Source of the DNA: Rubrimonas cliftonensis
Lineage (GTDB): Bacteria > Pseudomonadota > Alphaproteobacteria > Rhodobacterales > Rhodobacteraceae
Direction: 5' to 3'
Assembly (NCBI RefSeq): GCF_900107585.1
Contig: NZ_FNQM01000002.1
Location: 310,001 to 374,000 of the forward strand
Length of the DNA stretch: 64,000 nucleotides
Shown here in pieces: positions 53,406-62,831 of the stretch (position 1 is its first letter; every line of letters begins with the position of its first letter). The notes beneath the pieces were generated by a model that had not been told where the DNA came from, did no database searches, and was given only the letters and a program-made list of their open reading frames with translations. A program made the position numbers and the translations under genes.

Positions 53406-54806
53406 TCAGACGTTCGGGTAGCAGAAGCTGTCGGTCGAGCAGTCGCCGCCCTCCAGCCTGATCTGGTGCGCGCGGTAGCCCTTGGGAAACTCGACGTGGA
53501 AGGCGGGGTCGAGCGTCAGCCCGCCATCGGGGCCGACGTCGGCCTTGACCATCGCGCCGCCCCGCTCGCCGGGATAGAACTGGTCGTCCCAGGTCGAGTA
53601 GAGCGAGTTGGTCCAGTAGACGCGCTTGCCGTCGCGGCTGATCTCCAGCATCTGCGGGCCATAGCCGAACGCCTTGCCGCTCGGGTGGGCCGTGTTGCGC
53701 ACGACCCCGCCAAGATGCACGGAGCCGGCCAGCGTCGGCCTGCGCGGCTCGCTCACGTCGTACTGCCGCAACTCTCCCGTGCCCCAGCAGGCGACGTAGA
53801 GGAAGCGGTCGTCGAGCGAGAGGTCGATGTCCGTCACCAGCGGCGGGACGGCGCCGAAACCCTGCAGCAGCGGCGGCAGGGCGTCCTTGTCCGCCGGCTC
53901 GGCGGGAATGGCAGCGGTCTTCTCGCAGTGGAATTTCCCGCCCTCGCGCCACCACGTCCAGATCGAGCCCTCGAGGTTGTTGGTGTCCACGACGACGCCG
54001 AGGAAGCCGTATTCCTTCGCCGGGTCATGGGCAGGCCGCACCTCCAGCGCCATCTGGTGGTTGGCGCCGAGGTCGATGGTCTGGACATGGCGGCGGGCGC
54101 GCAGGTCCCAGAAATGCAGGCTGTGGCCGTAGCGGTTGGCGAGCAGATCCTCCGGCACGACGCCGTTCTCGTACTGCGGCGGCAGCCCCCATTCGCTCGA
54201 CACCATGTAGTCGCGCGGCAAGTTCCACCAGAAATCATAGTGCTTGTCCTGCGGGCCGCGGTCCATCTCCCACCGGCCGCGGATCTCGAAGGTCTCGCAG
54301 TCCATGATGAAGATGCCCGGCGGGCCGTCTGTCCCGTCCGCGCCGCCGCCGCCCAGCGTCGAGACGTAGACGCCCTCCGGCCCGCAATGGACCGTGTGGG
54401 GGCGCGAATAGCCGGTGCGGGCGAACAGCTCCTCCGGCTCGATGATCTTGTGGATCGTCGGCTTTCGCGGGTCGGGCTGCGTGTCGATCACATAGATGCG
54501 CGAGGAGCGGATGCCGGGGATGATCAGGTAGCGCCGCTGCAGGAAGGCGTGGCCCGTCAGCGGCGACAGCGCCGAGGAGCAGGCGTTCCAGCCGAAATGG
54601 TGGAACTCGTCGCCCTTGTTCGGCATCGCGAGCATGTGGACGATCTGACCGCACGTCCCGGAGGACGGATCGACGTCGACCACCGCCAGCGCGTCGGGCT
54701 GCGAGAAGTCGGGGCTCAGCATCAGCGTGTAGGCCAGGGTCTCGGGCGGCGCCGCCATCGCCATGCGCGGCGAGGGGTGGAAGGTCGGGTCGGGTCTCAG
54801 GTTCAT
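53406..54806 (-). CDS. mtoX: Methanethiol oxidase / selenium-binding protein (SBP56)
   Basis: A 466-residue beta-propeller protein of the SBP56 family, whose characterised bacterial members oxidise methanethiol to formaldehyde, sulfide and hydrogen peroxide. Hallmarks: NKGDEFHHFGWNACSSAL, SRIYVIDTQPDPRKPTIHKI, RPHTVHCGPEGVYVSTLGG, MVSSEWG, LHFWDLRARRHVQTIDLG and LSLDDRFLYVACWGTGELRQ. The His/Cys residues in the HHFGWN and PHTVHCGP segments are likely metal ligands (copper in studied MTO). I see no signal peptide. Neighbours are a membrane protein and a P1B-ATPase. Confidence 0.92.
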   Translation of the reverse strand: MNLRPDPTFHPSPRMAMAAPPETLAYTLMLSPDFSQPDALAVVDVDPSSGTCGQIVHMLAMPNKGDEFHHFGWNACSSALSPLTGHAFLQRRYLIIPGIRSSRIYVIDTQPDPRKPTIHKIIEPEELFARTGYSRPHTVHCGPEGVYVSTLGGGGADGTDGPPGIFIMDCETFEIRGRWEMDRGPQDKHYDFWWNLPRDYMVSSEWGLPPQYENGVVPEDLLANRYGHSLHFWDLRARRHVQTIDLGANHQMALEVRPAHDPAKEYGFLGVVVDTNNLEGSIWTWWREGGKFHCEKTAAIPAEPADKDALPPLLQGFGAVPPLVTDIDLSLDDRFLYVACWGTGELRQYDVSEPRRPTLAGSVHLGGVVRNTAHPSGKAFGYGPQMLEISRDGKRVYWTNSLYSTWDDQFYPGERGGAMVKADVGPDGGLTLDPAFHVEFPKGYRAHQIRLEGGDCSTDSFCYPNV

Positions 54807-54914
54807 TGCGGATCCTCCGGTTCTGGGCCGGTTCGGACGACCGGCTTGCCGGGGCCGCCGCGGCGGCGGCGCCGGAGCGGACAGCATGCGCCACGGCGGC
54901 AGGTCGGCGAAAGG

Positions 54915-56870
54915 TCAATCTCGTCGCGGCGCCGGCGCGCCCTCGGCCGCGCCCCCATCTCGCGCGTCGACCGGTCCGATCCCGTCGCCGCCGCCCAGCG
55001 CGCGCAGGGCGTTGAGGATCGCGGCGACGTCGATCAGTTCTTGCAGCAGCGCGCCCTGCACAGGGGTGATCAGGCCGAAGGCCGCCGCGACCATCCCGAG
55101 AATCGACAGGCCCACCCCGACGAAGACGCTCTGCAGCGCGATGGCGCGGGAGCGGCGGGCGATGAGGACGGCCGGCAGCGCGCGGGCGACGTCGTCCACC
55201 AGCAGCACCACGTCCGCCGTCTCCGCCGAGGCCGCCGCGCCGCGGGCGCCCATCGCCATGCCGACATCGGCCGCCGCCAGCGCGGGCGCGTCGTTCACGC
55301 CGTCGCCGACCATCATCACCGGGCCGTGCTTGCGCTCCGACAGCACGACGAGCACTTTCTCGTCGGGCGTCAGGTCCGCGCGGATGGCGTCGAGCCCCAG
55401 CCCGCCGGCCACCGCCTCGGCGACGTCGCGCCGGTCGCCGGTCGCCAGGACGATGCGCGCGACGCCGGCTCCGCGCAGCCCTGCGATCAGCGCCTGCGCG
55501 CCGTCGCGCAGCGCGTCGGCCATGACGATCTCGCCGAGCGCCGCGCCGTCGGCCGCGACCGCGACCGTCACCGCCCCCGCCTCGGCCGCGGCGTCGGGGC
55601 CGGATTGCGCGTCGGGCGCGTCCCGGCTCCGCACGTCGCTCCCCGCATCCCCCGGCTGCGCGCCGAGGCGGGAGCGCACGAAGCGCCGCCCGCCGACGAC
55701 GACGCGGCGGCCCTCCACGACGCCCTCCAGCCCCTCTCCCGCGGTCTCGCGCACGTCGCTCGGCGTCGAGAGCGCCAGCCCGCGCTCCCGCGCCGCGGCG
55801 ACCAGCGCCTCAGCCACCGCGTGGCGCGACACCTGATCGAGCGAGGCGGCGAGCCGCAGCGCCTCCGCAGGGTCGACGCCCGGCGCCGGCGCGACGCGCC
55901 GCAACGCCGCGCGGCCATGGGTGAGCGTGCCGGTCTTGTCGAGCACCAGCACCCGCACCGCCGCCAGCGTCTCCAGCGTCTTGCCGCTCTTGACGAGCAC
56001 CCCGCGCCCCGCGGCCCGCGACAGCCCGGCCACGAGCGCCACCGGCACGGCGAGGATCAGCGGGCAGGGCGTGGCGACGACGAGCACCGCGACGGCGCGC
56101 GTCGGGTCGTCGGTCAGCCCCCAGGCCGCAGCGGCGAGGGCCACGGTGGCCGCAAGAAACACGATCGCATAGCGGTCGGCGAGCCGCGCCATCGGGGCGC
56201 GAGCCTTCTGGGCCCCCTCCACGATGCGCAGAATGGCGGCGAAGGCGCTGTCGGCGGCGCACTTCTCGGCGGTCAGGTCGAACGGCTCGCCGACATTGGC
56301 CGAGCCGCTCAGCACCGGCTCGCCCGCCATGCGCTTCACCGGCAGCGGCTCGCCGGTCAGCGTGGACTGGTCGAGCACCGCGACGCCGGCCGCCACGGTT
56401 CCGTCCACGGGCGCGACGTCTCCCTTGCGGATCAGCAGCCGGTCGCCGGGGGCGATGGCGTCGAGCGCGATCTCCTCCAGCTCGCCGTCGCGGTGGCGCA
56501 TCGCGCTGCGCGGAGCGTGGGAGAGCAGGGCGGTCATCTCGCGCCGCGCGCGCGCCTCGGCGAAGCTCTCCAGATACTGGCCGCCGGCGTACATCAGCGC
56601 GACGATGGCGGCGGCGAGGTGCTCGCCGAAGGTCATCGCCGCGCTCATCGACAGCGCGGCGACGATGTCGAGCCCGATCTCGCCGCGGCGCAGGCTCGTC
56701 ACGATCTCCCAGACCAGCCCGGCGAGCACCGGCGCGGCCCCTGCGAGCCACAGCAGCCGCGCCCAGTCCGCGGCGCCGGACGCCCACGCCGCCAGACCCG
56801 CCGCCAGCCCCGCGACCGCGCAGGCGAGCAGGGCGGGCCGCAGAAGAGCGCGCGCGCGATCCGCCGACAT
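54915..56870 (-). CDS. P1B-type heavy-metal-transporting ATPase without N-terminal metal-binding domain
   Basis: A 651-residue metal-pumping ATPase. ATG at 56870 follows TGGAGG 5 bases away; ATG at 56894 would add eight residues. Motifs: DQSTLTGEPLPV (actuator), ATPCPLILAVPVALVAG (transport CPx), VLDKTGTLTHGRAAL (phosphorylated Asp), and MMVGDGVNDAPALAAADVG (hinge). There is no HMA domain or His-rich tail at the N-terminus. The CPL spelling occurs in several P1B groups, so copper, zinc/cadmium or another ion cannot be separated safely. It precedes the methanethiol oxidase gene. Confidence 0.9.
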   Translation of the reverse strand: MSADRARALLRPALLACAVAGLAAGLAAWASGAADWARLLWLAGAAPVLAGLVWEIVTSLRRGEIGLDIVAALSMSAAMTFGEHLAAAIVALMYAGGQYLESFAEARARREMTALLSHAPRSAMRHRDGELEEIALDAIAPGDRLLIRKGDVAPVDGTVAAGVAVLDQSTLTGEPLPVKRMAGEPVLSGSANVGEPFDLTAEKCAADSAFAAILRIVEGAQKARAPMARLADRYAIVFLAATVALAAAAWGLTDDPTRAVAVLVVATPCPLILAVPVALVAGLSRAAGRGVLVKSGKTLETLAAVRVLVLDKTGTLTHGRAALRRVAPAPGVDPAEALRLAASLDQVSRHAVAEALVAAARERGLALSTPSDVRETAGEGLEGVVEGRRVVVGGRRFVRSRLGAQPGDAGSDVRSRDAPDAQSGPDAAAEAGAVTVAVAADGAALGEIVMADALRDGAQALIAGLRGAGVARIVLATGDRRDVAEAVAGGLGLDAIRADLTPDEKVLVVLSERKHGPVMMVGDGVNDAPALAAADVGMAMGARGAAASAETADVVLLVDDVARALPAVLIARRSRAIALQSVFVGVGLSILGMVAAAFGLITPVQGALLQELIDVAAILNALRALGGGDGIGPVDARDGGAAEGAPAPRRD

Positions 56871-56971
56871 GAAACCTCCAGACGCCGCAGACATCGTCCA
56901 CCTTCGCCGATCCCGCCGCCTTGATCGAGATCAGGCCCGGGGGCGGTCGAGAGATCGCAGAGGCCCCCGCG

Positions 56972-57253
56972 TCAGCCGTCGTCGAGGCCGGCGCAGCGCG
57001 CCCTCGCGCGGGCCGCCGCCGCCGCGGCGCGCCTCCCGGCGGCCCGGACGTCGCCCGCGGCGTCCATCCCCCCGGCGAGCCCGGCCGCCTCCCTCCGCGC
57101 CGCCAGCCAGCGCCGCGCCGCCATGTCGGCGTCCGAAGGGCGCCGCCGGTTCACGCCGGGCAGGCCTTCGACGGCGCCGGGTTCGTTCACCGCGTCGAGG
57201 TCGGCCCGCAGCCGCGCCGCTTTGCGTCGATGCGCGTCAGGCATGCATGACAT
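56972..57253 (-). CDS. Possible small hypothetical protein
   Basis: ATG at 57253 has GGGAG about 7 bases upstream and encodes 93 residues beginning MSCMPDAHRRKAARLRADLD, then NEPGAVEGLPGVNRRR, then an Ala/Arg-rich end. The composition could arise by chance in GC-rich sequence, and I recognise no family. It is divergent from the ABC transporter genes. Reported as possible only. Confidence 0.35.
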   Translation of the reverse strand: MSCMPDAHRRKAARLRADLDAVNEPGAVEGLPGVNRRRPSDADMAARRWLAARREAAGLAGGMDAAGDVRAAGRRAAAAAARARARCAGLDDG

Positions 57254-57379
57254 GGCGCATCTCCCGTTTGGCGGGAAGAATCTCATGATGAATTGTTGCG
57301 CCCCGCGCCGTCGACATGGTGGGATGGCGCATCCGCCCCGCGTCGGCCCGCCGGCGCGCGCCGTCACACGGAGGTCGCC

Positions 57380-59011
57380 ATGACCTGTCGCCGATCCGCC
57401 CTCGGGGCCGCCCCCGTCCCCGCCCCCACCCCCGTCCCCGCCACGGCCCCCGCACCCGCCACGGCTCTGCTCGGCGCCGCCCTCGCCGCCGCGCTGAGCG
57501 TCGCCGCGCCAGCCCCGGCGCAGACCCCGCCGGGCGTTCTGGTGGTCGCCCAGATCGCCGAGCCGCAGTCGCTCGACCCGCACGCCGTCACGGCCGTGAA
57601 CGATTTCCGCATCCTGATGAACATCTACGAGGGGCTGGTGCGCTACGCCCCCGGCACACTGGAGGTCGAGCCGGCGCTGGCCGAGAGCTGGGACGTCTCC
57701 GACGACGGGCTGGTCTACGAGTTCGCGCTGCGCGAGGGCGTCTCCTTCCACGACGGCGCGCCGCTCGACGCCGAGGCGGTCGTGTTCAACTTCGAGCGGA
57801 TGCTGGACGAGGACCATCCCTACCACGACACCGGACCGTTCCCACTGAGCTTCTTCTTCTCCGCCGTCGAGAGCGTCGAAGCGGTGGACCCGCTGACGGT
57901 GCGCTTCACGCTGGAGGCGCCCTATGCGCCGTTCCTCTCCAACCTCGCCTATCCGACCGGGCTGATCGTCTCGCCCGCCGCGGTCGGCGCGCATGAGGAG
58001 GATTTCGGGCGCAACCCGTCCGGCGCCGGGCCGTTCCGCTTCGTCGAGTGGGTCTCCAACAACCGCGTCGTCATCGAGGCCAACCCCGACTATCGCGACG
58101 GACCGCCGGACCTTGAGGCTGTCGTGTTCCGCCCGATCACCGACGCCAACACCCGTGTCGCGGAGATGCTCTCGGGCGGCGTCGACGTGATGGTGGAGGT
58201 GCCGCCGGACAACCTCGCGATGTTCGAGGACGACCCTCGCTTCGACGTCCACGAGCAGGCCGGGCCGCATCTGTGGTTCCTGATCCTCAACACCCGCGAG
58301 GGACCGATGGCGGACCGGCGCGTGCGCCAGGCGGTGAACTACGCCATCGACAAGACCGCGCTGGTGGAGAACGTGCTGTCGGGAACCGCCGAGGTCGCCG
58401 CCGGCCCCACGCCGCCGGCCTTCGGCTGGGCCTACAACGAGGCGCTGGAGCCCTATCCCTTCGACCCCGACAAGGCCCGCGCGCTGCTGGCCGAGGCGGG
58501 CCACGAGGGCGCCGAACTGACTTTCTACGTCACCGAAGGCGGTTCGGGGATGCTCGACCCGGTGGCGATGGGCGCCGCGATCCAGGCCGATCTCGTCCGT
58601 GTCGGTCTCGACGTGACCATCGAGACCTATGAGTGGAACACCTTCCTCGGCCGCGTGAACCCCGGCCTGGAAGGCAAGGCCGACCTCGCGCAGATGGCGT
58701 GGATGACCAACGACCCCGATACGCTGCCCTATCTCGCCCTGCGCAGCGAAGCGACGCCCGAGCAGGGCGGCTTCAACTCCGGCTACTACGCCAACCCCGA
58801 GGTGGACCGGCTGCTGGAGGACGCCCGCCGTTCGACCGACCAGGACGAGCGCGCGCGGCTCTACCGCGAGATGCAGGCGATCGTGCAGGAGGACGCGCCC
58901 TGGGCCTTCATCGCCAACTGGAAGCAGAACGCCGTGACGAGCGCCAAGGTCGCAGGGTTCGAACTCCAGCCCTCCTTCTTCCTGCTGCTGAGGGACGTGA
59001 CGAAGAACTGA
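57380..59011 (+). CDS. ABC transporter periplasmic solute-binding protein, peptide/nickel type
   Basis: Family 5 extracellular solute-binding protein of 543 residues, first gene of an importer operon. ATG at 57380 has GGAGG 5 bases upstream. The signal region contains an unusual Pro/Ala run (APVPAPTPVPATAPAPATA) before a hydrophobic core and cleavage near PAPAQT. The mature part has EPQSLDPHAVTAVNDFRILMN (family N-terminus), YEGLVRYAPG, LREGVSFHDGAPLDAEAVVF and RVRQAVNYAIDK. The substrate is a peptide, opine, nickel complex or sugar; it cannot be told. Confidence 0.92.
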   Translation: MTCRRSALGAAPVPAPTPVPATAPAPATALLGAALAAALSVAAPAPAQTPPGVLVVAQIAEPQSLDPHAVTAVNDFRILMNIYEGLVRYAPGTLEVEPALAESWDVSDDGLVYEFALREGVSFHDGAPLDAEAVVFNFERMLDEDHPYHDTGPFPLSFFFSAVESVEAVDPLTVRFTLEAPYAPFLSNLAYPTGLIVSPAAVGAHEEDFGRNPSGAGPFRFVEWVSNNRVVIEANPDYRDGPPDLEAVVFRPITDANTRVAEMLSGGVDVMVEVPPDNLAMFEDDPRFDVHEQAGPHLWFLILNTREGPMADRRVRQAVNYAIDKTALVENVLSGTAEVAAGPTPPAFGWAYNEALEPYPFDPDKARALLAEAGHEGAELTFYVTEGGSGMLDPVAMGAAIQADLVRVGLDVTIETYEWNTFLGRVNPGLEGKADLAQMAWMTNDPDTLPYLALRSEATPEQGGFNSGYYANPEVDRLLEDARRSTDQDERARLYREMQAIVQEDAPWAFIANWKQNAVTSAKVAGFELQPSFFLLLRDVTKN

Positions 59012-59024
59012 GGGCCTGCGCGCC

Positions 59025-59969
59025 ATGGGCGCCTACATCCTCAAGCGGCTGGCGCTCACCGTCCCGATCCTCGTCGGGCTGTCGATCGTCGTGTTCGCGA
59101 TGATGGCGCTGATCCCCGGCGACCCCGCGACCGCGATCCTCGGCGCCTACGCGACGCCGGAGAACGTGGAGCGGCTGAACCGCCAGCTCGGGCTCGACCG
59201 GCCGCTGGTCGCGCAGTACTTCACCTGGGCCGGCAACCTGCTGCAGGGCGACATGGGGCGCAGCTTCGCGCTCAACCGCCCTGTGGCCGACGAGGTGTTC
59301 GAGCGCTTTGGCGCGACGCTGGTCCTCGCCGGCGCGGCGCTGGTTCTGGCCTCGGCGCTGGGCCTGCTGGCGGGGATAATCTCCGCCGTGCGGCAGTTCG
59401 GCTGGACCGACAGGGCGCTGACGCTGCTGGTGCTGGTGGGCGTCTCGACGCCCTCGTTCTGGCTCGGCCTGCTGCTCATCATGCTGTTCGCGGTGGAGCT
59501 GCGCTGGCTGCCGGCCTCGGGGATGTTCGCGATCTACGGCGGCGGCGACCTGCCGGACCTGCTGGCGCATCTGGCCATGCCCGCCGTCACGCTGGCGGTG
59601 GTGGCGGCCGGCGTCATCGCGCGGCTGACGCGGACCGCGATGCTGGAGGTGCTGCGGCAGGACTGCATCAGCACCGCCCGCGCGAAAGGCGTCGCGGAGC
59701 GCCGCGTGATCTACGTCCACGCCTTCAAGGCGGCGCTGGTCTCGGTGATCCCGCTGATCGGCGTTCAGGCGGGCTTCGTGCTAGGCGGCGCGGTCTATGT
59801 CGAGACGGTGTTCCAGTGGCCCGGCGTGGGGCGGATGCTGGTCGACGCCATCGCGCGGCGCGACCTGCTGCTGGTGCAGGGCGGCGTGCTGGTGGTGGCG
59901 GCGTTCTATGTGCTCTTCAACCTGCTGGCCGATGTCGCGCAGACGCTGGTCGACCCGAGGTTGCGGTGA
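59025..59969 (+). CDS. dppB: ABC transporter permease, DppB/OppB type
   Basis: A 314-residue inner-membrane permease. It begins YILKRLALTVPILVGLSIVVFAM, has six predicted helices, and shows the DppB-type GDPATAILGAYATPENVERLN and LGLDRPLVAQYFTWAGNLLQGDMGRSF. RLTRTAMLEVLRQDCISTARAKG is the EAA-like cytoplasmic loop that docks the ATPase. It starts 13 bases after the binding-protein gene. Confidence 0.93.
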   Translation: MGAYILKRLALTVPILVGLSIVVFAMMALIPGDPATAILGAYATPENVERLNRQLGLDRPLVAQYFTWAGNLLQGDMGRSFALNRPVADEVFERFGATLVLAGAALVLASALGLLAGIISAVRQFGWTDRALTLLVLVGVSTPSFWLGLLLIMLFAVELRWLPASGMFAIYGGGDLPDLLAHLAMPAVTLAVVAAGVIARLTRTAMLEVLRQDCISTARAKGVAERRVIYVHAFKAALVSVIPLIGVQAGFVLGGAVYVETVFQWPGVGRMLVDAIARRDLLLVQGGVLVVAAFYVLFNLLADVAQTLVDPRLR

Positions 59970-59979
59970 GGGGCCCGCC

Positions 59980-61860
59980 ATGAGCGGTTTGCGGGCCGCG
60001 ATGGCGCAGCTCGCGCGCAACCGGCTCGCGGCGGTCGGGCTGGCGCTCTGCGCCGCCATCGCGCTGGTCGCGCTCGCCGCGCCTCTGCTGCCGCTGCCCG
60101 ACCCGAACGCCACCGCGCCCGCCGACCGCCTGCTGCGGCCCGGCGCGCCCGGGCATCCGCTGGGGACCGACCATCTGGGGCGCGACATCCTCTCGCGGCT
60201 GGTCTGGGGCGCGCGCGTCTCCATCGCCGTGGGGCTCTCGGCGACGGCGATCGCGGCGGCGGCGGGTTCGCTGATCGGGCTGGTGGCGGGCTATGCGGGC
60301 GGCCGGGTGGACGGCGCGCTGATGCGGGCGATCGACGTGGTGATGGCGTTTCCCTACATCCTGCTCGCGCTCGGCGTCGTCGCGGTGCTGGGGCCGGGGC
60401 TGATGAACGCGCTCTTCGCCATCGCGGTGGTCAACGTGCCGTTCTTCGCGCGCACCATCCGCGGCGTGACGCTGGGCCTGTCGCGGCGCGAGTTCGTCGA
60501 GGCCGCGCGCCTCTCGGGGGCCTCCCACGCGACGATCCTGTTCAGCGAGGTGGCGCCGAACGTGGCCCCGGTGATCGTCGTGACCATGTCCACAACGGTC
60601 GGATGGATGATCCTGGAGACTGCGGGCCTCAGCTTCCTCGGCCTCGGCGCGCAGCCGCCGCAGGCCGATCTCGGAGCGATGCTGGGCGAGGGGCGGGGGC
60701 TGCTCTTCACCGCGCCGCATGTCTCGGTGATCCCCGGCGTCGTGATCTTCGCGCTGGTGATGAGCATCAACCTGCTCGGCGACGGCGTGCGCGACGCGCT
60801 CGACCCGCGGCTGAAGGCCGGCGCGCTGGCCGCGCCCGGCGCGGCGACGGCGGTGCGGCGTTCGGGCGCTGGAGAGCCGGCGAAGGGGGAGGGTCTCGCG
60901 GTCTCGGGTCTCGTCACCGAGTTCGCCAGCGGCGGCCGCAGCCTGCGCGCGCTCGACGGCGTGGATTTCGCCGTGGCGCCGGGCGAGCGGCTGGCGCTGG
61001 TGGGCGAGTCGGGCTCCGGCAAGTCGGTCGCGGCGCTGTCGCTGACCCGGCTGGTGCCCTCGCCGCCCGGCGCGATCACCGCGGGCCGGGTGGACTTCGC
61101 CGGCGAGGATCTGCTCGCCGCCGCGCCCGAACGGCTCCGGCGCCTGCGCGGAGACCGCGTCGCCTACATCTTCCAGGACCCGCTGACGACGCTGCACCCG
61201 CTCTTCACCGTCGGCGCGCAGGTCGCCGAGGCGTTGCGCGCCCATGCGCCGCTCGGGCGCAAGGCGGCGCGCGAGAAGGCGGCCGAGCTGCTGGAGATGG
61301 TGCGCATCCCCGCCGCGCGCCGCCGGCTCGACGCCTATCCGCACGAGCTGTCGGGCGGCATGCGGCAGCGCGCCTGCATCGCCATGGCGCTCGCCAACGA
61401 CCCCGCGCTGCTCATCGCCGACGAGCCGACCACCGCGCTCGACGTCACCGTGCAGGCGCAGGTGCTCGACCTGATGCGCGGGCTGGCGGAGGCGCGCGGG
61501 ACCGCCGTGCTGTTCATCACCCATGATTTCGGCGTCGTCTCCGCGCTCTGCGACCGGGTGGCGGTGATGTACGCCGGGCGCATCGTGGAGAGCGGGCCGA
61601 CGGCGCAGGTGCTCGCGGACCCTGCGCATCCCTACACGGCGGGGCTGATCGCCTGCGTGCCGGTGCTCGGCCGGCCCGACCGCGCGCTCGCCGCCATCGA
61701 GGGGCTGCCGCCGGCGCCCGACGCGCTGCCGCCGGGCTGCCCCTTCGCGCCGCGCTGCCCCCATGTCGAGGCGCGGTGCGAGGCCGCGCGCCCGCCGCTC
61801 GCGCCGGTCGGCGAGGGCAGGGCGGCGGCCTGCGTCAAGCCGCTCGCGGGGGCGGCGTGA
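59980..61860 (+). CDS. Fused ABC permease and ATP-binding protein (DppC-DppD type)
   Basis: A single 626-residue frame joins two importer subunits. Residues about 1-285 are a DppC-type permease (GHPLGTDHLGRDILSRLVWG, DGALMRAIDVVMAFPYILLA, FFARTIRGVTLGLSRREFVEAA). A short Ala/Gly-rich linker (about 285-305) leads to a DppD-type ATPase: VGESGSGKSVAALSLT (Walker A), ELSGGMRQRACIAMALANDP (signature), LLIADEPTTALDVTVQ (Walker B), FITHDFGVV (H-loop) and a C-terminal PGCPFAPRCP cysteine motif. The frame is continuous, so it is a real fusion, not a sequencing error I can see. Confidence 0.92.
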   Translation: MSGLRAAMAQLARNRLAAVGLALCAAIALVALAAPLLPLPDPNATAPADRLLRPGAPGHPLGTDHLGRDILSRLVWGARVSIAVGLSATAIAAAAGSLIGLVAGYAGGRVDGALMRAIDVVMAFPYILLALGVVAVLGPGLMNALFAIAVVNVPFFARTIRGVTLGLSRREFVEAARLSGASHATILFSEVAPNVAPVIVVTMSTTVGWMILETAGLSFLGLGAQPPQADLGAMLGEGRGLLFTAPHVSVIPGVVIFALVMSINLLGDGVRDALDPRLKAGALAAPGAATAVRRSGAGEPAKGEGLAVSGLVTEFASGGRSLRALDGVDFAVAPGERLALVGESGSGKSVAALSLTRLVPSPPGAITAGRVDFAGEDLLAAAPERLRRLRGDRVAYIFQDPLTTLHPLFTVGAQVAEALRAHAPLGRKAAREKAAELLEMVRIPAARRRLDAYPHELSGGMRQRACIAMALANDPALLIADEPTTALDVTVQAQVLDLMRGLAEARGTAVLFITHDFGVVSALCDRVAVMYAGRIVESGPTAQVLADPAHPYTAGLIACVPVLGRPDRALAAIEGLPPAPDALPPGCPFAPRCPHVEARCEAARPPLAPVGEGRAAACVKPLAGAA

Positions 61861-62831
61861 GCGCGCCGCCGCCGCCGGCCATCGAGGCTCGCGGGCTCAC
61901 CCGCGTCTTCGGCGGCGGGCGCTCGCTGCTCGGCGTAAGGCGGCCGGGCGTGCACGCCGCTCAGGACGTGAGCCTCGCCGCCCATGCCGGCCGGACGCTC
62001 GGCGTCGTCGGCGAGTCGGGCTGCGGCAAGTCCACCGTCGCGCGGATGCTCGCGGGGCTCGACCGACCAACGAAGGGCGCCGTCCTGCTCGACGGCGAGG
62101 ACGTCACGGCAAGGCGCGGCGTCGCCGAGCGGGCGCGGCGCGTGCAGTACGTCTTTCAGGATCCCATCGCCTCGCTCAACCCCCGCAAGACCATCCGCCA
62201 GACGCTGGAGGCGCCGATGCGCCGGCTGCTGGGCATGGGCGCGCCGGCCCGCGCCGCGCGGCTGGACGACCTGATGGCGGCGGTTGGCCTGCGCGCGGCC
62301 TTCCTCGACCGCCATCCCCACGAGTTCTCCGGCGGGCAGGCGCAGCGCATCGCCATCGCCCGGGCGCTGGCCGCCGAGGCGAAGGTGGTGGTGCTCGACG
62401 AGCCGGTGTCGGCGCTTGACGTCTCGGTGCAGGCGCAGGTGCTGACGCTGCTCAAGCGGCTGCGCGCCGAGCTGGGGCTGACGCTGGTGTTCATCAGCCA
62501 CGACCTCGCCGTGGTCGAGACGATCTCGGACGATCTCGCGGTGATGTATTTCGGGCGGGTGGTCGAGGCGGGGCCGGCGCGCGCGGTCTACGCAGCGCCG
62601 CGCCACCCCTACACCGACCTGCTGCTGCGCTCCGCGCCGAGGCCCGGCGTCGAGCGGCTGGAGGCCGAGCGCGGCGCCGCCGACCTGCCCGATCCGCTGG
62701 CGCCGCCGCCCGGCTGCGCCTTCGCCGCGCGCTGCCCCCGCGCCGAGCCGCGCTGCCGGGCCGAGCGGCCCGAGCTCGACGAAGGCGGCGACGACGGCGC
62801 CCGCGTCGCCTGCTGGCGGCCCCTGCGATGA
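61857..62831 (+). CDS. dppF: ABC transporter ATP-binding protein, DppF/OppF type
   Basis: Second ATPase of the importer, 324 residues. A GTG start at 61857 overlaps the fused gene's stop (GTGA). VVGESGCGKSTVARMLAGLD is Walker A, YVFQDPIASLNPRKTIRQT the Q-loop, EFSGGQAQRIAIARALAAEA the signature, VVVLDEPVSALDVSVQAQVL Walker B, and FISHDLAVV the H-loop. The C-terminal oligopeptide domain PGCAFAARCPRAEPRC has the four-cysteine pattern that in DppD/OppD/F relatives can hold an iron-sulfur cluster. Confidence 0.93.
   Translation: MSAPPPPAIEARGLTRVFGGGRSLLGVRRPGVHAAQDVSLAAHAGRTLGVVGESGCGKSTVARMLAGLDRPTKGAVLLDGEDVTARRGVAERARRVQYVFQDPIASLNPRKTIRQTLEAPMRRLLGMGAPARAARLDDLMAAVGLRAAFLDRHPHEFSGGQAQRIAIARALAAEAKVVVLDEPVSALDVSVQAQVLTLLKRLRAELGLTLVFISHDLAVVETISDDLAVMYFGRVVEAGPARAVYAAPRHPYTDLLLRSAPRPGVERLEAERGAADLPDPLAPPPGCAFAARCPRAEPRCRAERPELDEGGDDGARVACWRPLR

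Noticed and set aside
52842-56924. A 1360-codon plus-strand frame spanning the mtoX/ATPase region
   Set aside because: It overlaps two well-supported minus-strand genes (methanethiol oxidase and P1B-ATPase) and reads as Arg/His/Gln-rich noise.
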